Assembly (NCBI GenBank): GCA_023231005.1
Contig: JALNWG010000012.1
Coordinates: 1 to 64,000 of the forward strand
Direction: 5' to 3'
Length of the DNA stretch: 64,000 bases
DNA from: Bacteroidales bacterium
GTDB lineage: Bacteria; Bacteroidota; Bacteroidia; Bacteroidales; FEN-979
Of the stretch, positions 16,534 to 25,738 are shown one piece after another. A program made the position numbers and the translations under genes. The notes beneath the pieces were generated by a model, which saw nothing but the letters and a program-made list of their open reading frames with translations, was not told where the DNA came from and made no database searches. Position 1 is the stretch's first letter. Every line of letters starts with the position of its first letter.

Positions 16534-18168
16534 TTAATATACTTTTTCCCCATTCACAAAAGTATGTAGAACCTTAACCATGGGAATTCTGGATATGGGT
16601 ATTTGCATCATATCCTGATCTAAAATTGTAAAATCAGCATTTTTGCCCAGCTCCAGACTTCCAGATTGGTTTTCCATAAAATTGCTTCTGGCAGCCCAAA
16701 TTGTAATCGAACGTAAAGCCTGTTCACGGGTCAATGCGTTTCCCATCTGAAATCCTTGTTTGGGATGTCCATTTAAATCCCGTCTTGCCACGGCAGCATA
16801 AAACGTAAGTATGGGGGATACTTTTTCAATGGGGAAATCGGTCCCATTGGGAAGCCAACCATTCTGATTTAAAAGTGTTTTATAAGCATACGCTTCTGTT
16901 ATTCGCTTAGATCCCAACCTTTTCTCTGACCAATACATATCGGAGGTGGCATGAGTAGCCTGAACCGAAGGAATCACGGAAAAATCGCTGAAATAATGCA
17001 AATCGGATGAATCAACTACTTGTGCATGTTCAATTCTCCAACGTAAATCATTTTTGCTTTTTAACACAGAACCATATATTTCAAGAATCAATCTTACCGC
17101 TGAATCTCCAATACAATGCGTATTTACCTGATAGCCATATTTGTAAGCGAGTTCGCAAATCCGTCTTACGGAGTCTGATGGAGTCACCAAAATTCCCATT
17201 TTCGAAGGATCATCTTGGTAGGGTTTCTTTAGCAACGCAGTCCTACTTCCCAAACTTCCATCTGCATATAATTTGATGGAACGAACAAATAAACGGTCAG
17301 TGATGTATGGCCCTCTGGGTAAAAAATTAGTTAAATTTGCTTTAGTCGGGTTTAACATTGTATAGACCCTCATCTTCAACAATCCTTTTTTCTGCAAAGA
17401 ATCGATCCATTCAATTTTATTATAATCCAACCCAGCATCGGAAACAGTACATAATCCCACAGCAAAGCATATCCTCTCAGCCTCAGCCAAAAACTTCCGG
17501 TTAGTTTCCTCATCTGGTAGAGGGACCAAATTCCGCATATAATCAGCGGCCTTTTCACATAAAATTCCGGTCAATGAACCACTTTTAACATCAACTTCAC
17601 CCGGGTCAAACTTATTCTTTAAACCGATCTTGGCCTGCTTGAGCGCTTCTTCATTGGCAAGAACAGAATGTCCATCAATACGAATCAACAATACAGGACG
17701 ATCGGGAAACAACAAATCCAATCTCGATTTATTTGGAAATTCCTTAACAGGAAATAAATTCTGATCCCAACCACGACCAACCAACCAGCCCCCAGAAAAT
17801 CGATTTTCACCCTTCTTTACACGGTTCAAAACCTCATCAAAGGATCGAGCGCCAATAAGATCAATATATTGCTGGTTTTGAGCCAATCCTAAAAAATGAC
17901 AGTGAGCATCAATAAACCCTGGAAACACCGGTTTTCCGGCAAGATCTATTACTGAATCAGCCATATATTTTGATTGTAACGACCGGGAATCTCCCAATGC
18001 AATAATCTTCCCATCTTTAATTGCCATCGCATCAAATTGACTGTTTTTTTCATCTACAGTGTAAATCTTTCCATGCACAATCAACAAATCAATATGCTCT
18101 TTCATAGCACAATCTAAAAAAAATAATGCGGATGAAATTACGATTATCATCCAGAATTTTATTCTCAT
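16534..18168 (-). CDS. Lipoprotein amidohydrolase, YtcJ-like (amidohydrolase family 3)
   Basis: This 544-aa protein carries a lipoprotein signal with a Cys at residue 20 (FFLDCAM), so it should be anchored to a membrane facing the periplasm or outside. It has the beta-sandwich plus metal TIM-barrel layout of amidohydrolase family 3. Seen motifs are PGFIDAHCHFLG, with metal ligands His89 and His91, later VNTHCIGDSAV and WRIEHAQVV, and LPNGTDFPIE near the end, which holds the catalytic Asp. YtcJ-like enzymes hydrolyse amide or imine bonds in small molecules; the natural substrate is not known. It is transcribed alone, divergently from the membrane protein at 18285, with a -7 box at 18200-18207. 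Confidence 0.85.
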   Translation of the reverse strand: MRIKFWMIIVISSALFFLDCAMKEHIDLLIVHGKIYTVDEKNSQFDAMAIKDGKIIALGDSRSLQSKYMADSVIDLAGKPVFPGFIDAHCHFLGLAQNQQYIDLIGARSFDEVLNRVKKGENRFSGGWLVGRGWDQNLFPVKEFPNKSRLDLLFPDRPVLLIRIDGHSVLANEEALKQAKIGLKNKFDPGEVDVKSGSLTGILCEKAADYMRNLVPLPDEETNRKFLAEAERICFAVGLCTVSDAGLDYNKIEWIDSLQKKGLLKMRVYTMLNPTKANLTNFLPRGPYITDRLFVRSIKLYADGSLGSRTALLKKPYQDDPSKMGILVTPSDSVRRICELAYKYGYQVNTHCIGDSAVRLILEIYGSVLKSKNDLRWRIEHAQVVDSSDLHYFSDFSVIPSVQATHATSDMYWSEKRLGSKRITEAYAYKTLLNQNGWLPNGTDFPIEKVSPILTFYAAVARRDLNGHPKQGFQMGNALTREQALRSITIWAARSNFMENQSGSLELGKNADFTILDQDMMQIPISRIPMVKVLHTFVNGEKVY

Positions 18169-18199
18169 CTTATCGATTTTCTGATGGTTAAGTCATGGT

Positions 18200-18207
18200 C
18201 AAAAATA
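18200..18207 (-). promoter_or_regulatory. Minus-strand -7 box TATTTTTG for the amidohydrolase
   Basis: On the plus strand this is CAAAAATA, the complement of TAnnTTTG. It lies 31 bp upstream of the amidohydrolase ATG. No -33 TTTG is obvious. It forms a divergent pair with the plus-strand box at 18254. Confidence 0.4.
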
Positions 18208-18253
18208 AATAAACATTTTTTATAAGAAGTTAAAAATATTTCAAATGATTTAC

Positions 18254-18261
18254 TATTTTTG
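18254..18261 (+). promoter_or_regulatory. Plus-strand -7 box TATTTTTG
   Basis: An exact TAnnTTTG match ends 23 bp before the ATG at 18285. It is the same octamer as the divergent minus-strand box and probably drives the DUF6580-like membrane gene. Confidence 0.45.
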
Positions 18262-18284
18262 TACTATTCAAATTCGATATATTA

Positions 18285-18845
18285 ATGAAATATAAATCTA
18301 TTAATCCTAGGTTTATTGTCGTTTTCTCAGTGATCATTTTTGCAGCCCTGATCAGGCTGCTACCGCATTGGCCAAACTTTACCCCGATTGCAGCTATGGC
18401 GCTTTTTGCAGGTACCTATGTCGATAGAAAGAAATATGCTTTCGCCCTTCCGATCGCCGCGATGTTTATCAGCGATCTCGTCATTGGTCTGCACGCTAAC
18501 ATTCCTGCTGTCTACTTAAGTTTTGCCGTCACAGTCCTAATTGGTATGGTTATCCGTAAAAAAGTAAATGTCGGATCGGTCATGCTTGCCTCTTTTTCCT
18601 CGGCGGTTATCTTTTTCCTGATAACCAATTTTGCCTCCTGGTTGGCAAGCCCGTTCTATCCTCAGACATTTGCAGGCCTTATTGAATGTTATGTTGCCGG
18701 CCTGGTCTTTTTTAATGATGTTACCAATGGTTTGTCATTCTTTATGAATGACCTGCTTGGAACTACTTTCTATTGTGCGGTTTTTTATGGAGCCTTCTTC
18801 CTTGTGCAGTTGCGCTTTCCCGTTCTGGATAAATCCAGATTCTGA
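18285..18845 (+). CDS. DUF6580-like integral membrane protein
   Basis: This 186-aa protein has five to six hydrophobic helices and the NFTPIAAMALFAGTYVDRKKYAFALP segment that marks the DUF6580 family. The later stretch FLITNFASWLASPFYPQTFAGLIECYVAGLVFF is also typical. The family resembles the membrane S components of energy-coupling-factor vitamin transporters in size and topology, but no partner ATPase or T component is encoded nearby. A transport role is therefore only a possibility. It lies 137 bp before mutL and has its own -7 box. Confidence 0.75.
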   Translation: MKYKSINPRFIVVFSVIIFAALIRLLPHWPNFTPIAAMALFAGTYVDRKKYAFALPIAAMFISDLVIGLHANIPAVYLSFAVTVLIGMVIRKKVNVGSVMLASFSSAVIFFLITNFASWLASPFYPQTFAGLIECYVAGLVFFNDVTNGLSFFMNDLLGTTFYCAVFYGAFFLVQLRFPVLDKSRF

Positions 18846-18934
18846 TTACAGGTTTTCCTCTTTAATTATTGAGGATATCCCAATCACTGAGAGACAATAA
18901 AATTTCTTTTTGTACTTCCGTTCCAAGATACTGG

Positions 18935-18964
18935 TTGGAAGAAATATTTCTCCTTATATCTTTG
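18935..18964 (+). promoter_or_regulatory. mutL promoter: TTGG -33 and TATCTTTG -7
   Basis: This is the best promoter in the window. TTGG lies at 18935-18938 and TATCTTTG at 18957-18964, with 19 bp between the TTG and the -7 box, the spacing known for Bacteroidota primary sigma promoters. The predicted transcript would have a leader of only about 12 nt before the mutL ATG at 18983. Confidence 0.65.
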
Positions 18965-18982
18965 CAGCATTCTTTTGTTGAG

Positions 18983-20761
18983 ATGGCAGATATAATTCAT
19001 TTGTTACCGGATTCCGTTGCCAACCAAATTGCTGCTGGAGAAGTAGTTCAAAGACCCGCTTCAGCAGTCAAGGAGTTGCTCGAGAATACTATTGATGCCG
19101 GCGCATCCGAAATAACTGTGATCATCAAAGAGGCGGGGAAATCATTGATCCAGGTCGTCGATAATGGATGTGGAATGTCTGAATGTGATGCCCGTATGTG
19201 TTTCGAACGGCACGCAACTTCTAAGATTCATCAGGCGGACGATTTGCTGGCTATTCGTACCCTCGGTTTTAGAGGAGAAGCTTTGGCTTCTATCGCTTCA
19301 ATTGCACAGGTGGAACTGAAAACAAAACGGGTGGAAGATGAAATTGGAACCTCCATACTGATTGAAGGAACCAAACTCATTAACCAATCACCCGTTTCTT
19401 GCCCAAACGGGACTTCCTTATCCATTAAAAATCTGTTCTATAACGTTCCGGCTCGAAGAAATTTTCTGAAATCAAACACCCTCGAATTAAAATATATTAT
19501 TGAGGAGTTTTTCCGGGTTGCTATGGTCAATCCGGACATTTCCTTTACTTTTTTCAACCAGGATAAGATTCTCTATAAAATTCTTCCTTCAAATCTAAAA
19601 CAACGAATCGTTAACCTCTTTGGTAATTCTTTCACCCAACGATTAATACCCATTGAACAACAAACTGCCCTGGTTAACCTCTCCGGTTTTATCGGGAAAC
19701 CTGAATTTGCCAAGAAAAACCGTGGAGAACAATACTTTTTTACCAACGGAAGATTCATGAAAAGCCCTTACCTGCATCATGCAGTTGAAAATGCTTTTCA
19801 GGAATTGATTACGAAAGACTCCTTCCCTACTTATTTTATTTTCCTGGAAGTAGATCCTAAAACCATCGATGTAAATATTCATCCGACAAAAACAGAAATC
19901 AATTTTCTGGATATTAAAAGCATTTACGCTATTCTCCATGCTGCGATCAAACAAGCAATCGGAAAATTTAACTTATCCCCTTCCCTCGATTTTGAAGTGG
20001 AACAAAGCATGATTCTTCCTCCCCTTCAACCCAATCAACAAATTCGTCCTCCAACCATTACAATCAACCCTGACTACAATCCTTTTGAAAAGAAAGCTAA
20101 CCCAATACCGGCACCTCATTCAACATCTATGCATCGGGCGACAATTGAAGCCTGGAGCCAGTTTAATCAACCTATTGAAGAAGATATTGCCCCAAAAAAA
20201 ACACCATGTTTTCAAATTGAGAATTCATTTATCATTACTCAATCCAAAACCGGAATTGTTGTAATTGATCAACAAAATGCTCATGAACGAATCCTCTTTG
20301 AACGCCTTTTGGATCGAACAGTAGCTGATGAAATATCGGTTCAACGACTATTAATACCAATTACCCTTCATTTGAGCCCAAATGATTTGCTTTTTTTTCA
20401 GGCCTGGAAAGAACAGTTTGACAAACTTGGGTTCGAAATTTCTGATTTCGGCAATGACGACTTGTTGATTCATTCAATTCCATCAACCGTTGGAAATATT
20501 CCTTCAGAGGGTTTCTTTGAAACCATTTTAGAATCCTTGAAAGGGCATCCTCCTGATATCAAGTCAGATCATGCTAACATCCTGGCCCGAACCATGGCAA
20601 AAAAACTGGCAATTAAAAGAGGAACCAAACTTCATTTATTAGAGATGGAAACCTTGGTAGAAAACCTTTTTGCTTGTAAAATACCAGAAATTTCGCCGGA
20701 CGGAAAACTAACCATGACCATTCTTTCGTTTGAAGAATTACGAAAGAAATTTAAATATTAA
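18983..20761 (+). CDS. mutL: DNA mismatch repair protein MutL
   Basis: The 592-aa protein contains the GHKL ATPase motifs ENTIDAGA, DNGCGM, RHATSKI and LGFRGEALASIASI, followed by the transducer domain (NGRFMKSPYLHHAV, DVNIHPTKTEI) and a C-terminal dimerisation domain. It couples MutS mismatch recognition to strand incision. The frame is open upstream to 18869, but that would start before the promoter; ATG 18983 (MADIIHLLPDSVANQIAAGEV) matches the usual MutL N-terminus. In the C-terminal domain the endonuclease motif DQHA(x)2E is altered to DQQNAHER (Asp429, Gln431), and no CPHGRP motif is seen. It is the first gene of a run that continues into the two rhomboids. Confidence 0.95.
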   Translation: MADIIHLLPDSVANQIAAGEVVQRPASAVKELLENTIDAGASEITVIIKEAGKSLIQVVDNGCGMSECDARMCFERHATSKIHQADDLLAIRTLGFRGEALASIASIAQVELKTKRVEDEIGTSILIEGTKLINQSPVSCPNGTSLSIKNLFYNVPARRNFLKSNTLELKYIIEEFFRVAMVNPDISFTFFNQDKILYKILPSNLKQRIVNLFGNSFTQRLIPIEQQTALVNLSGFIGKPEFAKKNRGEQYFFTNGRFMKSPYLHHAVENAFQELITKDSFPTYFIFLEVDPKTIDVNIHPTKTEINFLDIKSIYAILHAAIKQAIGKFNLSPSLDFEVEQSMILPPLQPNQQIRPPTITINPDYNPFEKKANPIPAPHSTSMHRATIEAWSQFNQPIEEDIAPKKTPCFQIENSFIITQSKTGIVVIDQQNAHERILFERLLDRTVADEISVQRLLIPITLHLSPNDLLFFQAWKEQFDKLGFEISDFGNDDLLIHSIPSTVGNIPSEGFFETILESLKGHPPDIKSDHANILARTMAKKLAIKRGTKLHLLEMETLVENLFACKIPEISPDGKLTMTILSFEELRKKFKY

Positions 20762-20776
20762 TTTCTAAGGAAAGAC

Positions 20777-21610
20777 ATGTCAGACCAACAATATAGCCCA
20801 GCAGGATTTAGAATTCTACCTCCAGTAGTTAAAAACCTGCTGATTATTAACGGATTATTTTACCTCGCAACAATTACGTTCCAGGATGCATTTGGAATTG
20901 ACCTCGATAATCTTTTAGGACTTCATTATTTTAAATCTGATCTTTTCCGTCCCTATCAGTTTGTAACGTATATGTTCCTCCATGCGAACTTTGGCCATAT
21001 CCTGATGAATATGTTCGCCCTTTGGATGTTCGGTTATTTATTGGAGAATTATTGGGGGCCGAAACGGTTTTTAACATATTACATGATTACAGGTATTGGA
21101 GCTGCTATAGTACAAACTGCTATTAACTGGTGGGATATTTCAGCAATTCAGGCTGCCGCAACAACCTATGCCGCTCAACCTTCACTCGATGGTTTTATTG
21201 CTTTTGTACGTCATTATTACCCAACTTATTATGAAGCTGAAGGGACGGTTCGAAGTTTTATCAATGATTGGACTGTTAATAAAGCAGCACAAAGTTATGC
21301 CAGCCAGTCAATAAATTTCGTTGATCAATTAATAAAACTCCAAATGGATGTTCCTACAATTGGCGCATCAGGAGCCGTATATGGTATCCTTCTGGCCTTC
21401 GGGATGGTATTTCCCAACATGCTTGTTTACATTTACTTTCTTTTTCCAATTAAAGCAAAATGGATTGTCATCATATACGGGGCATTGGAATTATTTTCAG
21501 GGATATCAAACAAACCAAGTGATAATGTTGCTCATTTTGCTCATCTTGGAGGAATGATATTTGGTTTCTTACTAATCTTGTATTGGAAGAAAAAATCCCG
21601 CTATTCATAA
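20777..21610 (+). CDS. Rhomboid family intramembrane serine protease (first of tandem pair)
   Basis: This 277-aa polytopic protein has the rhomboid signature: FLHANFGHILMNMFALWMFG in the second helix region, the catalytic GASGAVYG with Ser198, and AHFAHLGGMIFGF with the catalytic His256. An insertion of about 70 residues lies between the third helix and the GASG helix (AAQPSLDGFIAFVRHYYPTYYEAEG...). This is longer than in minimal rhomboids and is probably exposed. The enzyme should cleave membrane proteins within or near a helix. It starts 15 bp after mutL with an AAGGA-like sequence before the ATG, and is followed 4 bp later by a second rhomboid gene. Confidence 0.9.
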   Translation: MSDQQYSPAGFRILPPVVKNLLIINGLFYLATITFQDAFGIDLDNLLGLHYFKSDLFRPYQFVTYMFLHANFGHILMNMFALWMFGYLLENYWGPKRFLTYYMITGIGAAIVQTAINWWDISAIQAAATTYAAQPSLDGFIAFVRHYYPTYYEAEGTVRSFINDWTVNKAAQSYASQSINFVDQLIKLQMDVPTIGASGAVYGILLAFGMVFPNMLVYIYFLFPIKAKWIVIIYGALELFSGISNKPSDNVAHFAHLGGMIFGFLLILYWKKKSRYS

Positions 21611-21614
21611 AATT

Positions 21615-22496
21615 ATGAACTACTCTTCCTATAATAAACCTCAAAACTCGCTGGAGCAATTCAAGCAGTTTTTTAAACAAGGGTCAACACTTTCAACTTT
21701 AATCCTTGTTAATGTAGGTGTTTGGGTATTCTTTCAAATTCTTAAAGTATTTCTATTTCTTTTTAATGGACCTGACAACCCATTCATGGGAACTTGGGTA
21801 ATTCATCATTTCGCAGTTCCTGCCTCCATACCGGTTTTGATCACTAAACCATGGACCCTTGTTACATATATGTTCCTGCATATTGAATTCTGGCACATTT
21901 TATTCAACATGCTATGGTTATATTGGTTTGGTAAAATGTTTCTTGAATTTCTAACATCAAGGCAGCTTTTAAGCGTTTATTTTTGGGGAGGAATCGTTGG
22001 GGGACTGGTGTATGTTCTTTCTTTCAATATTTTTCCTGTGTTCAATGCTGCTGTAAATGCATCATACGCGTTGGGTGCTTCTGCTTCAGTTATGGCTATT
22101 GTAACTGCAATTTCGTTTTACTCCCCTACTTATTCTATCCAGCTTCTTTTCTTAGGAAGAGTTCGGATTCTTTACCTTGCCATTATCCTTTTTGTATCTG
22201 ATTTTTTTATGATTCCATCCGGAAATGCCGGAGGCCATATCGCACATATCGGAGGAGCATTGTTCGGAATTATTTATATCCTGTCGGTCAAAAAAGTCAA
22301 ACAAAAAAATGAATTCCGAAAATCGTCTTTTTCACCGACTCAACGACCTTTTACAGACGAAGAATTCAATATCCATAAAAAAGAAAATCAAAAACGAATT
22401 GATGATATTCTGGAGAAAATATCCAAGGGTGGATATGACAGCCTTACTAAAGCGGAAAAAGATTTTCTATTCAAAACATCAAATAAAAAGCAATAA
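21615..22496 (+). CDS. Rhomboid family intramembrane serine protease (second of tandem pair)
   Basis: This 293-aa protein keeps the rhomboid core: FLHIEFWHILFNMLWLYWFG, the catalytic YALGASASVMAI with Ser156, and GHIAHIGGALFGI with His211. The residue after the catalytic Ser is Ala-Ser rather than Gly, a tolerated variant. A soluble C-terminal tail of about 60 residues (KKVKQKNEFRKSSFSPTQRPFTDEEFN...IDDILEKISKGG...LTKAEKDFL) matches the charged tail common in Bacteroidota rhomboids, whose purpose is unknown. Tandem arrangement with the first copy suggests joint or complementary substrate ranges. Confidence 0.9.
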   Translation: MNYSSYNKPQNSLEQFKQFFKQGSTLSTLILVNVGVWVFFQILKVFLFLFNGPDNPFMGTWVIHHFAVPASIPVLITKPWTLVTYMFLHIEFWHILFNMLWLYWFGKMFLEFLTSRQLLSVYFWGGIVGGLVYVLSFNIFPVFNAAVNASYALGASASVMAIVTAISFYSPTYSIQLLFLGRVRILYLAIILFVSDFFMIPSGNAGGHIAHIGGALFGIIYILSVKKVKQKNEFRKSSFSPTQRPFTDEEFNIHKKENQKRIDDILEKISKGGYDSLTKAEKDFLFKTSNKKQ

Positions 22497-22510
22497 CATA
22501 CTGGCATCAG

Positions 22511-23626
22511 ATGAAAAAATGCAATTCTGTTGTAATTAAATTCCTCTTCATTCTTAATATTTTTGCTGTTTTTTTTCTTATCGCTTCCGATATTGCTGCT
22601 TATATTAATCCTGGAAAAGTATGGTCATTTGCTTTTTTCGGTCTGGCTTATCCATTCATTCTGTTTATTAATTTGTTTTTCATCCTTTTATGGCTTCTTC
22701 TCTGGAATAAGTTCATCTTCCTTTCATTGTTTACCATCTTATTGGGTTGGAATAACTTACAGACAATATGTCCTTTCCCATCCTTTGAAAACAAATCTGT
22801 TACCAAAGATCAATTGACTTTGGTAAGTTATAATGTCGATTTGTTCTGGGGTGTTCAACGTTCAGATATTGTCCCTGAAATTCATTCATCCATTACTCAA
22901 TTTCTTGCTTCAAAGAAGGCAGATATTATCTGTTTACAGGAATTTTACGCGGTCAGTTCTGATTTTCAAAAAACCCTTAAAACCTATGCAGAATCTATTG
23001 GTTTTAAACATTTTTTCTTCCATAATTATAGGGAATTTCGAAATAAGCAGAAAATTGACGCATTGATTACCTTTTCAAAATATCCCATTATTAACAATGG
23101 AATATTGAAATATCCAGAAAAAGGTCTTTATGCAATTTATACAGACGTGATCATTAACCAGGATACCGTTAGAATATACAATCTTCATTTGGAATCGATT
23201 CGCTTTGGGAATGATGATTACTCATTCTATTCAAAACTTACAGACCAGATGGATGAGAATACCCCAATTAAAGAGGGTACAAAAAAAATGCTCTGGAAAT
23301 TACGCAGAGCATTTATTATGAGAGCTGAAGAAGTAGAATCACTTAAAAGCCACCTTTCCGCTTGTCCTTATCCAATCTTAGTTGCCGGCGATTTTAATGA
23401 TACGCCCTCATCCTATACCTATCATCAGTTAACAAAAGATCTTAAAGATGCATACCGTTCCACAGGGGCTGAGTCTTATGGCAGCACTTATGCTGGCTTA
23501 TTTCCGGCATTTAGAATTGATTATATCCTTTATTCCAGTTTTTTTAAAGCAGTCAAATATCAAAAATACCGCCTCAATTATTCCGATCATTATCCGGTTA
23601 CCGCTTCTTTTACATTAACTCCTTAA
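22511..23626 (+). CDS. Membrane-tethered endonuclease/exonuclease/phosphatase family protein
   Basis: The 371-aa protein has three N-terminal membrane helices (residues 9-85) and then an EEP-fold domain. It starts with TLVSYNVDLFWG, has a CLQEF metal-site glutamate, the catalytic AGDFNDTP (Asp294, Asn296), and the final YSDHYPV (Asp359, His360). EEP proteins cleave phosphodiester bonds in nucleic acids, lipids or inositol phosphates. The membrane part suggests that the domain works at the inner membrane, most likely on the periplasmic side. It sits between the rhomboids and uvrB in the same direction. Confidence 0.85.
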   Translation: MKKCNSVVIKFLFILNIFAVFFLIASDIAAYINPGKVWSFAFFGLAYPFILFINLFFILLWLLLWNKFIFLSLFTILLGWNNLQTICPFPSFENKSVTKDQLTLVSYNVDLFWGVQRSDIVPEIHSSITQFLASKKADIICLQEFYAVSSDFQKTLKTYAESIGFKHFFFHNYREFRNKQKIDALITFSKYPIINNGILKYPEKGLYAIYTDVIINQDTVRIYNLHLESIRFGNDDYSFYSKLTDQMDENTPIKEGTKKMLWKLRRAFIMRAEEVESLKSHLSACPYPILVAGDFNDTPSSYTYHQLTKDLKDAYRSTGAESYGSTYAGLFPAFRIDYILYSSFFKAVKYQKYRLNYSDHYPVTASFTLTP

Positions 23627-23637
23627 AATAATATAAC

Positions 23638-25653
23638 TTGGACTTTGAACTTACTTCGGATTTTATTCCAACTGGTGATCAGCCGGAAGCTGTCCGGCAA
23701 CTTGTTGAAGGCCTTGAACGGGGAGATCCAGGACAAGTATTGATGGGTGTCACGGGTTCTGGAAAAACCTTCACCATTGCCAATGTAATTCAACAGGTGC
23801 AACGTCCTACTCTGGTACTTAGTCACAATAAAACACTGGCTGCTCAATTATATGGTGAATTCAAACAGTTTTTCCCAGAAAATGCAGTCGAATTTTATGT
23901 CTCATACTATGATTATTATCAGCCCGAAGCTTATATCCCTGTAACAAATACGTACATTGAGAAGGATCTCTCCATTAATGAAGAGATCGAAAAACTCAGA
24001 TTGAGCGCTTCCTCTTCTTTACTTTCCGGCAGACGTGATATCATCGTTGTTGCATCGGTTTCCTGTATTTATGGTATTGGAAATCCGGATGATTTCAGCC
24101 AAAATGTAATCCGGGTTATTTCTGGGGAACGGATCAGTAGAAACACGTTATTACATTCCCTTGTTAACGGTCTCTATTCAAGAACTGAAGGAGACTTTAC
24201 CCGAGGACGTTTCAGGGTTAAGGGTGATGTTGTTGATGTTTTTCCAGCCTATCTGGATTTAGCCTTTCGTTTGATTTTTCTCGGTGATATCCTCGAATCC
24301 ATCGAGTCCTTTGACCCATTAACAGGACGACGTATTGAAACGATGAATTCCATGACTTTATATCCGGCAAATATTTTTGTCACTTCCCAGGATAAAATGC
24401 GTAAAGCCTTGGTCGAAATTCAGAATGATATGATCAGGCAAATCACCTTTTTTAAGGAAATTGGAAAGGAGTTGGAAGCTAAGAGATTAGAGGATCGGGT
24501 GAATTATGACATTGAGATGATGCGTGAACTTGGCTATTGCTCAGGTATTGAAAATTATTCAAGGTATTTTGATGGAAGAGCTCCCGGATCACGGCCATTT
24601 TGCCTCCTAGACTATTTTCCTGAGGATTACTTGTTTGTAATAGATGAAAGCCATGTTTCTATTCCACAAATAAAAGCCATGTACGGTGGTGACCGTTCCC
24701 GCAAACAAACCCTCGTTGAATATGGATTCAGGTTACCTTCGGCCATGGATAACCGTCCACTGAAATTTGAAGAATTTCAATCCAAGGTCCGACAGATTAT
24801 CTATGTTAGCGCTACCCCAGCCGATTTTGAATTACAACAATGTGAAGGTGTCGTTGTGGAACAAATCATCCGCCCCACCGGATTACTTGACCCGAAAGTT
24901 GAAGTCAGACCCAGCCAAAATCAAATTGACGATTTGTTGGACGAAATTGATAAAAGAATAAAAAAACAGGAACGGATCTTAGTCACAACACTAACCAAAC
25001 GAATGGCAGAAGAGTTGACTAATTACTTTACAAAACTTAACATTCGTTGCCGCTATATCCATGCCGATGTAATTACACTTGATCGGGTTGAAATTTTACG
25101 GGATCTACGTCTTGGAAATTTCGATGTTTTGGTAGGGGTTAATTTATTACGCGAGGGATTGGATCTCCCGGAAGTTTCTTTGGTCGCCATATTAGATGCT
25201 GATAAAGAAGGATTTCTTCGATCGGAACGTTCTCTGACACAAACAGCCGGGAGAGCAGCAAGAAATATTAACAGCCTGGTTATTCTGTATGCGGATAAAG
25301 TTACAAATAGCATGTCAAGAATGATGACAGAAACCAATAGGAGAAGAGAAAAGCAGATTCTTTATAACTCAAAAAATAACATTACTCCTACTCAGATTTT
25401 TAAAAACACAAAGGATATCATGAGTCAAACCAGTTTGGCTGATGAATCGAAAAAATCACCGACTGCCTATATTGAAGAAAACAACATAGTTGTAGCTGCT
25501 GACCCAATAATTCCTTATCTTTCAAAGGATAAACTGCAGAAATTGATCCGAAATACCCGAAAATTAATGGAAGAAGCTGTTAAAAATCTCGATTTTCTTG
25601 AAGCTGCACGTTTTCGCGATGAACTCAAAGCTTTACAAGAACGGCTCAAATAA
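23638..25653 (+). CDS. uvrB: UvrABC excision nuclease subunit B
   Basis: This 671-aa protein has all UvrB features: FELTSDFIPTGDQPEAV at the N-terminus, Walker A GVTGSGKTFT (Lys43), the beta-hairpin YYDYYQPEAYIP, the helicase motifs VIDESHVSIPQ and LLREGLDLPEVSLVAILDADKEGFLRSERSL, and a C-terminal UVR motif (KLMEEAVKNLDFLEAARFRDEL) for UvrC contact. It verifies DNA damage within the UvrA2B complex. The start is TTG at 23638, because an in-frame TAA lies at 23629-23631 and the conserved N-terminus begins at once; it is 11 bp after the previous stop. Confidence 0.97.
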   Translation: MDFELTSDFIPTGDQPEAVRQLVEGLERGDPGQVLMGVTGSGKTFTIANVIQQVQRPTLVLSHNKTLAAQLYGEFKQFFPENAVEFYVSYYDYYQPEAYIPVTNTYIEKDLSINEEIEKLRLSASSSLLSGRRDIIVVASVSCIYGIGNPDDFSQNVIRVISGERISRNTLLHSLVNGLYSRTEGDFTRGRFRVKGDVVDVFPAYLDLAFRLIFLGDILESIESFDPLTGRRIETMNSMTLYPANIFVTSQDKMRKALVEIQNDMIRQITFFKEIGKELEAKRLEDRVNYDIEMMRELGYCSGIENYSRYFDGRAPGSRPFCLLDYFPEDYLFVIDESHVSIPQIKAMYGGDRSRKQTLVEYGFRLPSAMDNRPLKFEEFQSKVRQIIYVSATPADFELQQCEGVVVEQIIRPTGLLDPKVEVRPSQNQIDDLLDEIDKRIKKQERILVTTLTKRMAEELTNYFTKLNIRCRYIHADVITLDRVEILRDLRLGNFDVLVGVNLLREGLDLPEVSLVAILDADKEGFLRSERSLTQTAGRAARNINSLVILYADKVTNSMSRMMTETNRRREKQILYNSKNNITPTQIFKNTKDIMSQTSLADESKKSPTAYIEENNIVVAADPIIPYLSKDKLQKLIRNTRKLMEEAVKNLDFLEAARFRDELKALQERLK

Positions 25654-25711
25654 AGTCAATAACTTTTCATTATTGTTAATATCTATTTATACGAGGTCGT
25701 ACAAAAAAGAA

Positions 25712-25719
25712 TATATTTG
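25712..25719 (+). promoter_or_regulatory. Bacteroidota -7 box TATATTTG before the exopolysaccharide locus
   Basis: An exact TAnnTTTG match ends 19 bp before the ATG at 25739. No clear -33 box is present. It is the most likely start of the long exopolysaccharide transcript that opens with the receiver-domain protein. Confidence 0.5.
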
Positions 25720-25738
25720 CTTACCAATCATAAGCTCT

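Noticed and set aside
18846..18895. Terminator from the CCTC...GAGG stem after the DUF6580-like gene
   Set aside because: The stem is only four pairs with a ten-base loop and has no following T-run.
18869..18982. N-terminal extension of the mutL frame
   Set aside because: It begins before the -33/-7 promoter boxes and has no similarity to MutL; the ATG at 18983 gives the normal N-terminus.
25598..25738. N-terminal extension of the response regulator into uvrB
   Set aside because: It overlaps the uvrB end and precedes the promoter box; a canonical receiver begins exactly at ATG 25739.
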